From Cryobacterium psychrotolerans (GTDB lineage Bacteria; Actinomycetota; Actinomycetes; Actinomycetales; Microbacteriaceae): a stretch of DNA of 64,000 bases. The stretch is from the NCBI RefSeq assembly GCF_900101115.1, contig NZ_FNFU01000011.1, forward strand, positions 23,401 through 87,400, given 5' to 3'. This document shows positions 33,798 to 42,322 of this stretch, in pieces; position 1 is the first letter of the stretch, and every line of letters starts with the position of its first letter. The notes under the pieces were generated by a model that did no database searches, was not told where the DNA came from, and was given only the letters and a program-made list of their open reading frames with translations. The translations under genes and the position numbers were made by a program.

Positions 33798-35133
33798 CGG
33801 CGGCGACGGCGCGCCCGCCGGCGTGCACGACACCGACGCGCGGGCAGTACGCCGCAACGCGGGTGATGCGCCGCCCGCGCAACGGCGCGCCGCCCGCGCA
33901 GCTGGAAACCTCACCGGCGCGGCCCTCACCGGCGCGGCCCTCACCGGCGCGGCCGCGAGCGGCGCGGACCGGGAGCCGGTGGTCGTGCTCGGCCGACGCA
34001 CCGCTTTCGCACGCCGGAACGGCGTCTTCGGGCGAATTCTCGCCGACGAGCTGCTCTCCCCCGTGCTCTCGGCCGTGGTCGCCGCTGTCGGCATCCCGGC
34101 GGCCGACATCGACGACGTCATCATCGGCAACGCGGTGGGCGGCGGCGGCAACGTGGCCCGGCTGGCCGCCCTCGCGGCCGGGCTGCCGTCCCGCGTGCCC
34201 GGCATGACCATCGACCGGCAGTGCGGCTCGGGACTGGAGGCCATCGTGCTGGCCTGCCGGCTCGTGGCGTCCGGCGCGGGCAGTGCCTATCTGGCCGGCG
34301 GCGTGGAGAGCTGCAGCACGGCGCCGCTGCGTGCGCACCGGCTGACCTCGACGCCGGGGCATGCGGATTTCTTCGATCGGGTGCGCTTTTCTCCCGACGA
34401 GGTGGGCGACCCCGACATGGGCGTCGCCGCCGAGAACGTCGCCGACCGGTTCGGCATCACCCGGGAGCGCCAGGACGCGTACGCGCTGCGCAGCCACCGG
34501 CTGGCCGGCGTCGCCCAGGACACGGGCGCCCTGGCCGGCGAGATCGTTCCGGTGCACGCGGAGGCCGGCCTGGTCTCGGCCGACGAGGGTCCCCGGCGCT
34601 CGCTCACGGCCGAGCTGCTGCGCCGATTCCCGCCCGTATTCCGGCCGGGCGGCACCGTGACCGCCGGCAATTCCTGCGCCGATGCCGACGGCGCCGTCGT
34701 GGTGCTGGTCACCAGCAGGAGGGTCGCCGACAGCCTCGGGCTGACCGGCTACCTTCGCTTTGTCGACTCGGCGGTGACCGGCACGGACCCGAACCACCTC
34801 GGCATCGCCGGCGCCGAAGCCGCCCGGCTCGTCCTGGACCGGCAGAATGTCGCGAGTGCGGACCTGGCCCGGATCGAATTCAACGAGGCATTCGCGGCCC
34901 AGGTGCTCGCCTCGATGGACATCCTCGGCATCCCGGAGGAGCGCGCCAATCTCCAGGGCGGCGCGCTGGCCGTGGGGCACCCCTTCGGCGCGAGCGGCGC
35001 CCTGCTCGTGCTCAGGCTCCTCACGCAGGGTCGGGCATCCGGCCGGGCAGGCGAGCTGTCGCTGTCGGCCGTGAGCATTGCCGGCGGACTCGGTGTCGCG
35101 GCGCTCTGGCGGTGGGACGGCACCGCGCGATAA
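33778..35133 (+). CDS. Thiolase-family acyltransferase with altered active site
   Basis: A 451-residue thiolase starting at GTG 33,778 (GGAAGGGG upstream). About 60 extra N-terminal residues include three LTGAA repeats. The nucleophilic Cys is at 149 (RQCGSGLEAI); GHPFGASGA holds the general-base His. The second cysteine (normally in a CxGGG motif near the end) is replaced: the sequence reads AVSIAGGLGVA, so Ser for Cys. Degradative and biosynthetic thiolases need that Cys for proton transfer, so this enzyme may have weak or different activity. Overlap with the ligase gene argues for joint function. Followed by a convergent gene. Confidence 0.82.
   Translation: MSGLSGSGGDGAPAGVHDTDARAVRRNAGDAPPAQRRAARAAGNLTGAALTGAALTGAAASGADREPVVVLGRRTAFARRNGVFGRILADELLSPVLSAVVAAVGIPAADIDDVIIGNAVGGGGNVARLAALAAGLPSRVPGMTIDRQCGSGLEAIVLACRLVASGAGSAYLAGGVESCSTAPLRAHRLTSTPGHADFFDRVRFSPDEVGDPDMGVAAENVADRFGITRERQDAYALRSHRLAGVAQDTGALAGEIVPVHAEAGLVSADEGPRRSLTAELLRRFPPVFRPGGTVTAGNSCADADGAVVVLVTSRRVADSLGLTGYLRFVDSAVTGTDPNHLGIAGAEAARLVLDRQNVASADLARIEFNEAFAAQVLASMDILGIPEERANLQGGALAVGHPFGASGALLVLRLLTQGRASGRAGELSLSAVSIAGGLGVAALWRWDGTAR
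33910..33954 (+). repeat. Triple 15-bp in-frame tandem repeat
   Basis: CTCACCGGCGCGGCC three times head to tail, encoding LTGAA three times in the thiolase N-terminal extension. Perfect copies imply recent slippage. Confidence 0.9.
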
Positions 35134-35246
35134 CGTGCTGGCAGGGACGTCGCCGGGGAAAGGGCACACTCATCGACAGCCTGGTCATGCTGATCGGCCT
35201 CATGGGCGCCCTGGGTGCCACGGCTGCGTCCCGGTATTCGAAAGTG

Positions 35247-35513
35247 CTAGATCCAGTCCTCGTCGTCTTCGACGGGGCCGACGGGCTGGGTGATGGTGGC
35301 GCTGTCTTCCCCCGGGTTGTACCGGATGACCGTGCCGTCGTCGAGCTCGATCACGGGCTTGCTCTCCAGCCAGGTCAGCGTCCAGCGCCAGGTCCCGGTT
35401 TCCTCGCCGACCGCGACGAGTTCCTCCTCGACCGCCTTGACGGCGATTTCCACGACGTGGGGGAGGCCGGCGGGCACCGGGGCGCCGACGGACCAGCGTG
35501 TTCCAAGTTGCAT
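35247..35513 (-). CDS. Unrecognised 88-residue protein
   Basis: Starts at ATG 35,513, eight bases after the stop of the GNAT gene, so it is probably translated by coupling. The sequence is a small, acidic, beta-rich domain (TWRWTLTWLESKPVIELDDG, then TVIRYNPGEDSATIT) ending DDEDWI. No family recognised. It is the last gene of the valS-GNAT run and convergent with the thiolase. Confidence 0.6.
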   Translation of the reverse strand: MQLGTRWSVGAPVPAGLPHVVEIAVKAVEEELVAVGEETGTWRWTLTWLESKPVIELDDGTVIRYNPGEDSATITQPVGPVEDDEDWI

Positions 35514-35521
35514 GAGCCGGC

Positions 35522-35968
35522 CTAGAGCTCGATCTCGTAGGTGACCCAGCTGGTGCGGGTGGCGACATCGTCGTAGAGCTTCTGCGCGGACTTGTTGTCC
35601 GCTGCGGTGAGCCACTGCAGCTGCTTGAGGTGGTGCTCGCCGGCGTAGGTCTTCGAGAATTCGATCAGGGCCTTGCCCACGCCGGCTCCGCGCTTGCCGG
35701 AGACGACGAAGAGATCGTCGAGGAACAGGCCCCGGTCTGCGGTCAGCGTGCGAGGGTAGGCGCGGTAGTGGGCGAAACCGATGAACTCGCCCTCGTCGTT
35801 GAGGGCGACGGCGCCCGTCAGGTCGTGGCCCTTGTCGATGATCCAGCTCCACACGCGCAGGGCCTTTTCGTCAGTCAGTTCGCTCTTGTAGAACTCGCTG
35901 TACCCCTCGAAGAGTCCCAGCCAGGAAAAGAAATCCTTGTCGCCAAGCGGTCGTACCTGAACAGACAT
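35522..35968 (-). CDS. GNAT family N-acetyltransferase
   Basis: A 148-residue acetyltransferase with the family order: an N-terminal strand/helix (VQVRPLGDKDFFSWLGLFEG), GFAHYRAYPRTL, then FLDDLFVVSGKRGAGVGKAL, whose GKRGAGVGKAL is the acetyl-CoA-binding loop. LQWLTAADNKSAQKLYDDVA is the typical C-terminal N-x-x-A-x-x-L-Y motif. Substrate unknown. Start ATG 35,968 behind AAGGAGAA; 10 nt from the valS stop, so it shares the valS transcript. Confidence 0.87.
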   Translation of the reverse strand: MSVQVRPLGDKDFFSWLGLFEGYSEFYKSELTDEKALRVWSWIIDKGHDLTGAVALNDEGEFIGFAHYRAYPRTLTADRGLFLDDLFVVSGKRGAGVGKALIEFSKTYAGEHHLKQLQWLTAADNKSAQKLYDDVATRTSWVTYEIEL

Positions 35969-35978
35969 CCGGTTCTCC

Positions 35979-38561
35979 TTAACTTTCTGACACCGTGGCA
36001 AGCACGATACTAGTGACAGCCAGTTCGCTGCCTTCCACAAACGTCAACTCCGCAATGCGTCCCACCGCCTGAAGATCAGCGGCGGCCTGCGTGAGCAGCC
36101 CGACGTGCGAGGCGATTCCACTAATTACAGCAGATGACACGGCAGTTTTCTGCGAAGCCTTCGCATCGGTCTTTGCGCGCCGGATTCCGGTGAGGGCTCG
36201 GCTGGCCAGATCGAGCAGGGCGGGGTCGCCCGCCTCGGGCGTGGCGAGCTCGTCGGCGGTCGGCCAGGATGCCCGGTGAACCGAGCCGTCGTTGGACCAG
36301 GACCAGGCCTCCTCGGTGGCGAAGGGCACAAACGGGGCGAACAGTCGCAGCAGCGTCGACAGGGCCGTGCGGAGGGCGGCGACGGCCGAGGCCTGGGCCG
36401 GGCCCGTCTCGCCGTAGGCGCGTTCCTTGACCAGCTCGAGGTAGTCGTCGCAGAAGGTCCAGAAGAAGCTTTCGCTGGTCTCCAGCGCCCGCGCGTGGTC
36501 GTAGTTGTCGAAAGCGGTGCTCGACTGGGTGACGACGGCGGCGAGGCCGGCGAGCATGCTCCGGTCGATCGGTTCGGTCACCGGAGCGTCGGCCGCGCCC
36601 TCGAAGCTGAGAATGAACTTGGACGCGTTCAGGATCTTGATCGCCAGGCGGCGGCCGATCTTGATCTGGGTCGGGTTCATCGGGTCGAACGCGGCATCGG
36701 TACCGAGCCTTGAGGATGCCGCCCAGTAGCGCACCGCGTCCGAGCCGTGCTGCTCGAGCATCCCGGCCGGGGTGACCACGTTGCCCTTGGACTTGGACAT
36801 CTTCTTGCGGTCGGGGTCGACGATGAAGCCGGACAGCGCGGCGTGCTTCCACGGCGACATCCCGTGCTCGAGCTCGGAGCGCAGCAGGGTGGAGAAGAGC
36901 CAGGTGCGGATGATGTCCTGGCCCTGCGGGCGCAGTGAGAACGGGTAGACCAGGTCGAACAGCTCGGGGTCGCGCTCCCAGCCGCCGGCCAGTTGCGGCG
37001 TGAGCGACGAGGTGGCCCAGGTATCCATCACGTCGACCTCGCCGACGAAACCGCCGGCCTGGCCGCGCTGGTCGGCCGCGTAGCCGGGGGCGGCCTCGGA
37101 GGATGGGTCGACCGGGAGCATCTCGCGGGTGGCGAGGATCGGGGCGTCGAAGACCGGGTTCGCGTCGGCATCCAGCGGGTACCAGACGGGGAGGGGGACG
37201 CCGAAGAAGCGCTGCCGGGAGATGAGCCAGTCGCCGGTGAGGCCGTTGACCCAGTTTTCGTAGCGCACCCGCATGAATTCGGGGTGCCATTCGAGGTCGT
37301 TGCCGTGGGAGAGCAGGCGTGCCCGGAGCTTCTCGTCGCGGGCGCCGTTGCGGATGTACCACTGGCGGGTGGAGACGATCTCGAGGGGCTTGTCGCCCTT
37401 CTCGAAGAACTTGACCGCGTGCACGATCGGCCTGGGTTCGCCGATGAGGTCGCCGCTCGCGCGGAGCAGCTCGACGACGGCCTGCTTGGCCGAGAACACG
37501 GTCTTGCCGGCGAGCTGCGCGTACGCGGCCTGGCCCGCTTCGGAGACGATGGCCTCGGGAACCTCGGCGATGATCCGGCCGTCGAAGCCCATGATGGCCC
37601 GGTTGGGCAGGTCGAGTTCGCGCCACCAGACGACGTCGGTGACGTCGCCGAAGGTGCAGATCATCGCGATTCCGCTGCCCTTGTCCTTCTGCGCGAGGTG
37701 GTGCGCGAGAACGGGCACCTCGACGTCGAAGAGCGGGGTGCGCACGCTCGTGCCGAACAAGTGCTTGTAGCGCTCGTCATCCGGATGCGCCACCAGGGCG
37801 ACGCAGGCCGGGAGGAGCTCGGGGCGCGTGGTCTCGATCTCGATGGTGGAGCCATCCGGCTTCAGGAAGGAGACCCGGTGGTACGCGGCCGGCACCTCCT
37901 TGTCCTCGAGCTCGGCCTGGGCGACGGCCGTGCGGAAGGTGACATCCCAGAGCGTGGGCGCCATAGCCTGGTAGGCCTCGCCGCGCTCGACGTTGCCGAG
38001 GAACGCCGACTGCGAGGTGACCAGCGAGTCCGGGCCGATCGTTCGGTAGGTCTGGGTCCAGTCAACGCTCAGGCCGAGGGTGCGCCAGAGCGCCTCGAAC
38101 TGCTTCTCGTCTTCGATCGTGAGTCGCTCGCACAGCTCGATGAAGTTACGGCGGCTGATCGGCAGCTGGTCGGCGGCCTTGGTGCTCTTGCCGTCGCCGC
38201 CCTCGAAGGGGGCGACGAAGTCGGGGCTGTAGTGCAGCGAGGGGTCGCAGCGCACGCCGTAGTAGTTCTGCACGCGCCGTTCGGTGGGCAGGCCGTTGTC
38301 GTCCCAGCCCATCGGGTAGAAGACGCTCTTGCCGCGCATGCGCTGGAACCGGGCGATGACATCCGTGTGCGTGTACGAGAAGACGTGGCCGATGTGCAAC
38401 GACCCGGAGGCGGTCGGCGGCGGGGTGTCAATCGAGTAGATGTTCTCGCGGGTCGAAGACGACCGGTCGAAGCGGTAGGTGCCTGCCTCTTCCCAGCTGC
38501 CGCCCCATTTTGCTTCGAGCCCTTCGAGGGCCGGCTTGTCCGGAACGCTGGCGATGGGCAT
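35979..38561 (-). CDS. valS: Valyl-tRNA synthetase
   Basis: An 860-residue class I synthetase. HIGH at residues 56-59 (SGSLHIGHV), an editing (CP1) domain with PELLPACVALVAHPDDERYK, and KMSKS at 587-591 (DRKKMSKSKGN), followed by the anticodon-binding helical domain. It charges tRNA-Val in the cytoplasm. Start ATG 38,561 follows CGGAGAA; 17 upstream codons in frame are not needed. No T-box is seen in the short region before it, unlike ileS. It is followed by the GNAT and 88-residue genes in the same direction. A palindromic element lies upstream. Confidence 0.95.
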   Translation of the reverse strand: MPIASVPDKPALEGLEAKWGGSWEEAGTYRFDRSSSTRENIYSIDTPPPTASGSLHIGHVFSYTHTDVIARFQRMRGKSVFYPMGWDDNGLPTERRVQNYYGVRCDPSLHYSPDFVAPFEGGDGKSTKAADQLPISRRNFIELCERLTIEDEKQFEALWRTLGLSVDWTQTYRTIGPDSLVTSQSAFLGNVERGEAYQAMAPTLWDVTFRTAVAQAELEDKEVPAAYHRVSFLKPDGSTIEIETTRPELLPACVALVAHPDDERYKHLFGTSVRTPLFDVEVPVLAHHLAQKDKGSGIAMICTFGDVTDVVWWRELDLPNRAIMGFDGRIIAEVPEAIVSEAGQAAYAQLAGKTVFSAKQAVVELLRASGDLIGEPRPIVHAVKFFEKGDKPLEIVSTRQWYIRNGARDEKLRARLLSHGNDLEWHPEFMRVRYENWVNGLTGDWLISRQRFFGVPLPVWYPLDADANPVFDAPILATREMLPVDPSSEAAPGYAADQRGQAGGFVGEVDVMDTWATSSLTPQLAGGWERDPELFDLVYPFSLRPQGQDIIRTWLFSTLLRSELEHGMSPWKHAALSGFIVDPDRKKMSKSKGNVVTPAGMLEQHGSDAVRYWAASSRLGTDAAFDPMNPTQIKIGRRLAIKILNASKFILSFEGAADAPVTEPIDRSMLAGLAAVVTQSSTAFDNYDHARALETSESFFWTFCDDYLELVKERAYGETGPAQASAVAALRTALSTLLRLFAPFVPFATEEAWSWSNDGSVHRASWPTADELATPEAGDPALLDLASRALTGIRRAKTDAKASQKTAVSSAVISGIASHVGLLTQAAADLQAVGRIAELTFVEGSELAVTSIVLATVSES

Positions 38562-38655
38562 GGTTCTCCGATTCGATCTGTGCGGCACCGTGTCGATGGT
38601 GAAGTGCCTCAAAAGCTGGGACGTTCCCAGTCCTCCAATCTAAGCCCATCCCACC

Positions 38656-38720
38656 CCCGCGAAACCGCAGTTGTGCGCGCTAAACGGCACGAATAACGCG
38701 CACGAGTGCGGTTTCGCGGG
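38656..38720 (+). repeat. Long palindrome, family 1, copy 3
   Basis: Arms 38,656-38,679 and 38,697-38,720 (24 bp, two mismatches) with the shared arm core and the loop CTAAACGGCACGAATAA, in the same orientation as the copy at 29,344. It lies 7 nt past the stop of the ABC-ATPase gene. Confidence 0.9.
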
Positions 38721-38727
38721 AAGAAAG

Positions 38728-40506
38728 TCAGGGGAGGCGGGGGACGGCGGAGAGGAGGCGGCGGGTATACGGATGCGTGGGGGAGGCGAAGAAGCTCGGC
38801 GCGTCCGCCTGCTCCACGATCCGGCCCTCGTTCATCACCGCGACCCGGTCGCTGACGTGCTGCACCACCCCGAGGTCGTGCGAGATGAACAGCAGGCTGA
38901 GCGCCAGCTCGCGCTGGAGCTCGTCGAGCAGGTCGAGGACCTGCGCCTGCACGCCCACATCGAGGGCGGAGACCGGCTCGTCGCAGACCAGGATCTGCGG
39001 CCGGGAGGCGAGGGCGCGCGCGATTCCCACCCGCTGACGCTGGCCGCCGGAGAGCTCCAGTGGTCTGCGGTCGAGCAGTGCGGGGGACAGCCGCACCCGG
39101 TCGAGCAACTCGGCCACCCGTGCCTGGGCTTCCCCATTGTGGGCGCCGAAAAGGGCGGGCCGGCCGGTGTCGGGCCGGCGCGGACCGTCGAGGGCGACGG
39201 CGTGGCGCAGGATGTCGCGGACGCTCAGCCGTGGGTCGAAGGAGCCGAGGGCATCCTGGTAGATGGCGCCGACCGAGGTGCGGAGCGGTCGCCTGTCCTG
39301 CTCTGACACCGAGCTCCAGGGCCGGCCGAGCACCCGCACCTCGCCGTGGTCCGGGGCGCTGAGCGCCAGCACGAGGCGCGCGGTCGTGGTCTTGCCGGAG
39401 CCGGATTCTCCGACGATGCCGAGCGTCGTGCCGCGCTCGAGCCGGAACGAGACGTCGTCGACGGCGAGCAACCGCGTGCCGCCCGGCATGCGGAACCCCT
39501 TCGTCAGGCCGGTCGCCTCGAGCACGATGGCCGGGCCGATGTCGGGAGCCGCGGCACGTGCCGGTCGCGGCGTCGCCGTCGCCGCACTCGTCGCCGCACT
39601 CGCAGCCGCTGCCGCTGCCGCTGCCGCAGCCGTCGCAGGCGCCGCGGGCCCGGCCGCCCTCGGCGCCGCGAGCAGCGTGCCGCGGGGCTTGCCGGCCGGA
39701 ACAGCGGCGACCATCGCCCGGGTCTCGGCGTGGCGTGGGCGGCCGAGAACCTCGTGGGTCGGCCCGGTCTCGACGATGCGCCCGTTGCTCATCACCGCCA
39801 CCCGATCGGCGATCCGGCTGACGACGGCGAGGTCGTGGCTGATCAGGATGAGCGCGGTGCCGCGGCGTTTGATCCGCTCGAGCAGCTCGAGGATCTGCGC
39901 CTGCACCGTGACGTCGAGCGCGGTCGTGGGCTCGTCGGCAATGAGCAGGGGTGGGTCGAGCGCGATGGCCGAGGCGATCAGCGCCCGCTGCCGCTGGCCG
40001 CCGGAGAGCTCGCCGGACCGCTGCCGGCTTCGCAGCTCACCGTCCGGCAGGCCGACGGAGTCCAGCAGTTCGAGCACGCGGCTGGATCGCTCGGCCGGCG
40101 CGAGGGTCGTGTGCAGGCGGAGCGAGTCGGCGATTTCCCGGCCGACCGGCCGCAGCGGGTCGAGGGAGGAGAGGGCATCCTGCAGCACCAGCCCGACGTC
40201 TCGTCCGCGCCGGCGGCGCCAGGACGCCTCCGACAACGCCAGCACGGACGCTCCGGCAATCGACATTTCGTCGGCCTGCACCCGCGCGTCGGCGCCGGCG
40301 AGGCCGAGCAGGGTGCGTGCCGTGACGGACTTGCCCGACCCCGATTCGCCGACGATGGCCAGGCATTCGCCGGCCGCGACCTCGAAAGAGATGCCGGACA
40401 CGACGGGGTCCGCCCCGGAACGGCCGAAGCCGACGCTGAGGTTCCGCACGCGCAGGGCGGGCGGCCCGGCCGGGCCGGCAGCGGGCGTCACCGGGTGCGC
40501 GCTCAT
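38728..40506 (-). CDS. Fused double ATPase of a peptide/nickel-type ABC importer
   Basis: A 592-residue protein with two complete ABC ATPase domains (DppD-like then DppF-like). First: Walker A GESGSGKS (53-60), signature LSGGQRQRALIAS and LLIADEPTTALDV. Second: GESGSGKTTTARL, LSGGQRQRVGIAR and ILVCDEPVSALDV. A 40-residue Ala-rich linker (with a run of nine Ala) joins them. Each half ends with the peptide-transporter extension (THPYTRRLLSAVPRLP at the end). It powers import together with the two permeases and the lipoprotein. ATG 40,506 overlaps the stop of the permease before it. Last gene of the operon. Confidence 0.92.
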   Translation of the reverse strand: MSAHPVTPAAGPAGPPALRVRNLSVGFGRSGADPVVSGISFEVAAGECLAIVGESGSGKSVTARTLLGLAGADARVQADEMSIAGASVLALSEASWRRRRGRDVGLVLQDALSSLDPLRPVGREIADSLRLHTTLAPAERSSRVLELLDSVGLPDGELRSRQRSGELSGGQRQRALIASAIALDPPLLIADEPTTALDVTVQAQILELLERIKRRGTALILISHDLAVVSRIADRVAVMSNGRIVETGPTHEVLGRPRHAETRAMVAAVPAGKPRGTLLAAPRAAGPAAPATAAAAAAAAAASAATSAATATPRPARAAAPDIGPAIVLEATGLTKGFRMPGGTRLLAVDDVSFRLERGTTLGIVGESGSGKTTTARLVLALSAPDHGEVRVLGRPWSSVSEQDRRPLRTSVGAIYQDALGSFDPRLSVRDILRHAVALDGPRRPDTGRPALFGAHNGEAQARVAELLDRVRLSPALLDRRPLELSGGQRQRVGIARALASRPQILVCDEPVSALDVGVQAQVLDLLDELQRELALSLLFISHDLGVVQHVSDRVAVMNEGRIVEQADAPSFFASPTHPYTRRLLSAVPRLP

Positions 40507-41372
40507 GCGTGCCGCATCCGTCGTTCGATGGCCCGGCCGAGCGTGGTCGCGGTCACGGCGGTCAGCACGATGAACAGGCCGGGGAAGAAGCTCATCCACC
40601 AGGCCGAGGTGATGTAGGTGCGGCCCGCGGAGAGCATCGCGCCCCATTCCGCGGCCGGCGGCTGCGCGCCGAGCCCCAGGTAGCTGAGCGCCGTCGCCCA
40701 GACGATCGCCTGGCCGACGCCGAGGGTGGCGAGCACGAGCAGGGGGGCGAGGGTGTTGGGCAGGATGTGCCGGGCCAGGATGCGCCGCGGCGTGAGCCCC
40801 TGCACGGTGGCGGCCTCGACGAAGGCGGAGGAGCGCACCTGGACGAGCTGGGCGCGGATGATGCGCGCATAGCCCGGCGCGGTGGAGAGGCCGACGGCGA
40901 TGGTGGCCGTCGCCACCCCCGGGCCGTAGATCAGGATGACCAGGAGCGCCAGCAGCAGCCCGGGAAAGGCAAACAAAACCTCGAGCACACGGTTCACCGT
41001 GAAGTCGACGAAGCCGCCGAGCATGCCGGCGAGGGTGCCGAGCAGCACGCCGAGCCCGAGGCCGATCGTCGTGGCCAGCACGCCGATCAGCAGTGAATTG
41101 CCGGTGCCGTGCACGACCCGGGTGTACAGGTCGCGCCCGGACTCGTCGGTGCCGAACCAGTGCGGCAGGGACGGCGGCTGGAACGCCTGGAGCGGGTCGA
41201 TGGCGAGCGGATCCCCGGGGGCGACAAGCTGCGGCATGACGGCGGAGAGCACGAGGAACAGGGCCACCGCGCCGGCCAGGCCCTCCGCCACGGCGATCCG
41301 GCGCGGGCGACGGGTCGCGCCCTGCCGCCGGGCGCCGAGGCCGAGCTCCGCCTGGAGCTCGAGGTCGCTCAC
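40503..41372 (-). CDS. ABC importer permease, DppC-like
   Basis: A 289-residue inner-membrane protein with about six helices and the OppC/DppC landmarks HWFGTDESGRDLYTRVVHGT and the EAA loop FVEAATVQGLTPRRILARHI, then LSYLGLGAQPPAAEWGAML. It forms the translocation channel with the other permease. Start GTG 41,372 overlaps the preceding stop by 4 nt, and its own stop overlaps the ATPase start (ATGA), so the operon is translationally coupled throughout. Confidence 0.92.
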   Translation of the reverse strand: MSDLELQAELGLGARRQGATRRPRRIAVAEGLAGAVALFLVLSAVMPQLVAPGDPLAIDPLQAFQPPSLPHWFGTDESGRDLYTRVVHGTGNSLLIGVLATTIGLGLGVLLGTLAGMLGGFVDFTVNRVLEVLFAFPGLLLALLVILIYGPGVATATIAVGLSTAPGYARIIRAQLVQVRSSAFVEAATVQGLTPRRILARHILPNTLAPLLVLATLGVGQAIVWATALSYLGLGAQPPAAEWGAMLSAGRTYITSAWWMSFFPGLFIVLTAVTATTLGRAIERRMRHA

Positions 41373-42322
41373 CGTGCCCTCGTCCGCGGGTCGGCGATGC
41401 GGGTGGCCGCATCGGTCAGGAGCGTCATCAGGATGTAGGCGACCGCGACGACCATGACCACGCCGATGACCACCGGCACGTCGCGAACGGTCACCGCGTT
41501 CAGCAGGGTGCGGCCGAGGCCGGGCCGGGCGAAGACGGTCTCCACCACCACGGCGCCGCTGATCAGCGAGCCGAACGCCCAGCCGGACAGGCTGATCGCG
41601 GGAATCGCGGCGTGCCGGATGGCGTGGTTCCAGCGCACACCCCGGGCGCTTTCGCCCCGGGCGAGGGCGGAGAGCACGAAAGGCGACTCGAGGGCGGTGA
41701 GCAGGGGCTCGCGGATGATCTGGCCGAGGAACCCGGCCAGCGGCAGCGCGAGGGTGAGCACGGGCAGCACGAGCCCGGCCGGGCCGGGGGTGCTGATCGG
41801 CGGCAGCACGCCGAGCCAGATGCTGAACAGCACGATCAGGGCGGTGGCGAGCCAGAAATGGGGCAGGGATGCCGCGACGATTTCGAGTCCGGAGCCCACC
41901 CGTGCGGCGATCCGGCCGCCGCGGGTTGACCAGGTGGCCAGGGCGAGGGCGATGAGCCAGGCCAGGGCCAGGGCGAGCCCGGCCAGCACGAGCGTGCCGC
42001 CGAGCTGGCTGAGCACGAGCGGTCCGACGTCGAGCTTGAGCGCGTAGGAACGGCCGAGGTCGCCGCCGGCCAGCCGCCCGAGTTGCGCGAGGTACTGCAC
42101 GAGGATCGGCTGGTCGAGGCCGTATTCGGCGCGCACGCTCGCCAGCGCCTCCGCCGACGCCTGCGACCCCGGGCCGCCGAGGATGGCTTCCGCGGGGTCG
42201 CCGGGGATCAGCCGGACGGCGAAGAAGGTGAGCGTCGCCACGGCCCAGAGCACGAACACGGCGCCGCCCAACCGCGCGGCCAGGCGCCGGAGGGCGGGAG
42301 TGCGCCTTACCGGCTCAGCCAC
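41369..42322 (-). CDS. ABC importer permease, DppB-like
   Basis: A 317-residue permease with six predicted helices. N-terminal FFAVRLIPGDPAEAILGGPG and YGLDQPILVQYLAQLGRLAG are the OppB/DppB signatures; the EAA loop is ARGESARGVRWNHAIRHAAI. Start GTG 42,322 lies 16 nt inside the 3' end of the substrate-binding gene. It works as the partner of the DppC-like permease. Confidence 0.92.
   Translation of the reverse strand: MAEPVRRTPALRRLAARLGGAVFVLWAVATLTFFAVRLIPGDPAEAILGGPGSQASAEALASVRAEYGLDQPILVQYLAQLGRLAGGDLGRSYALKLDVGPLVLSQLGGTLVLAGLALALAWLIALALATWSTRGGRIAARVGSGLEIVAASLPHFWLATALIVLFSIWLGVLPPISTPGPAGLVLPVLTLALPLAGFLGQIIREPLLTALESPFVLSALARGESARGVRWNHAIRHAAIPAISLSGWAFGSLISGAVVVETVFARPGLGRTLLNAVTVRDVPVVIGVVMVVAVAYILMTLLTDAATRIADPRTRAR

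Noticed and set aside
38728..41412. An 894-residue version of the ABC ATPase
   Set aside because: The first about 300 residues are the shadow of the permease gene; the real protein starts at ATG 40,506.
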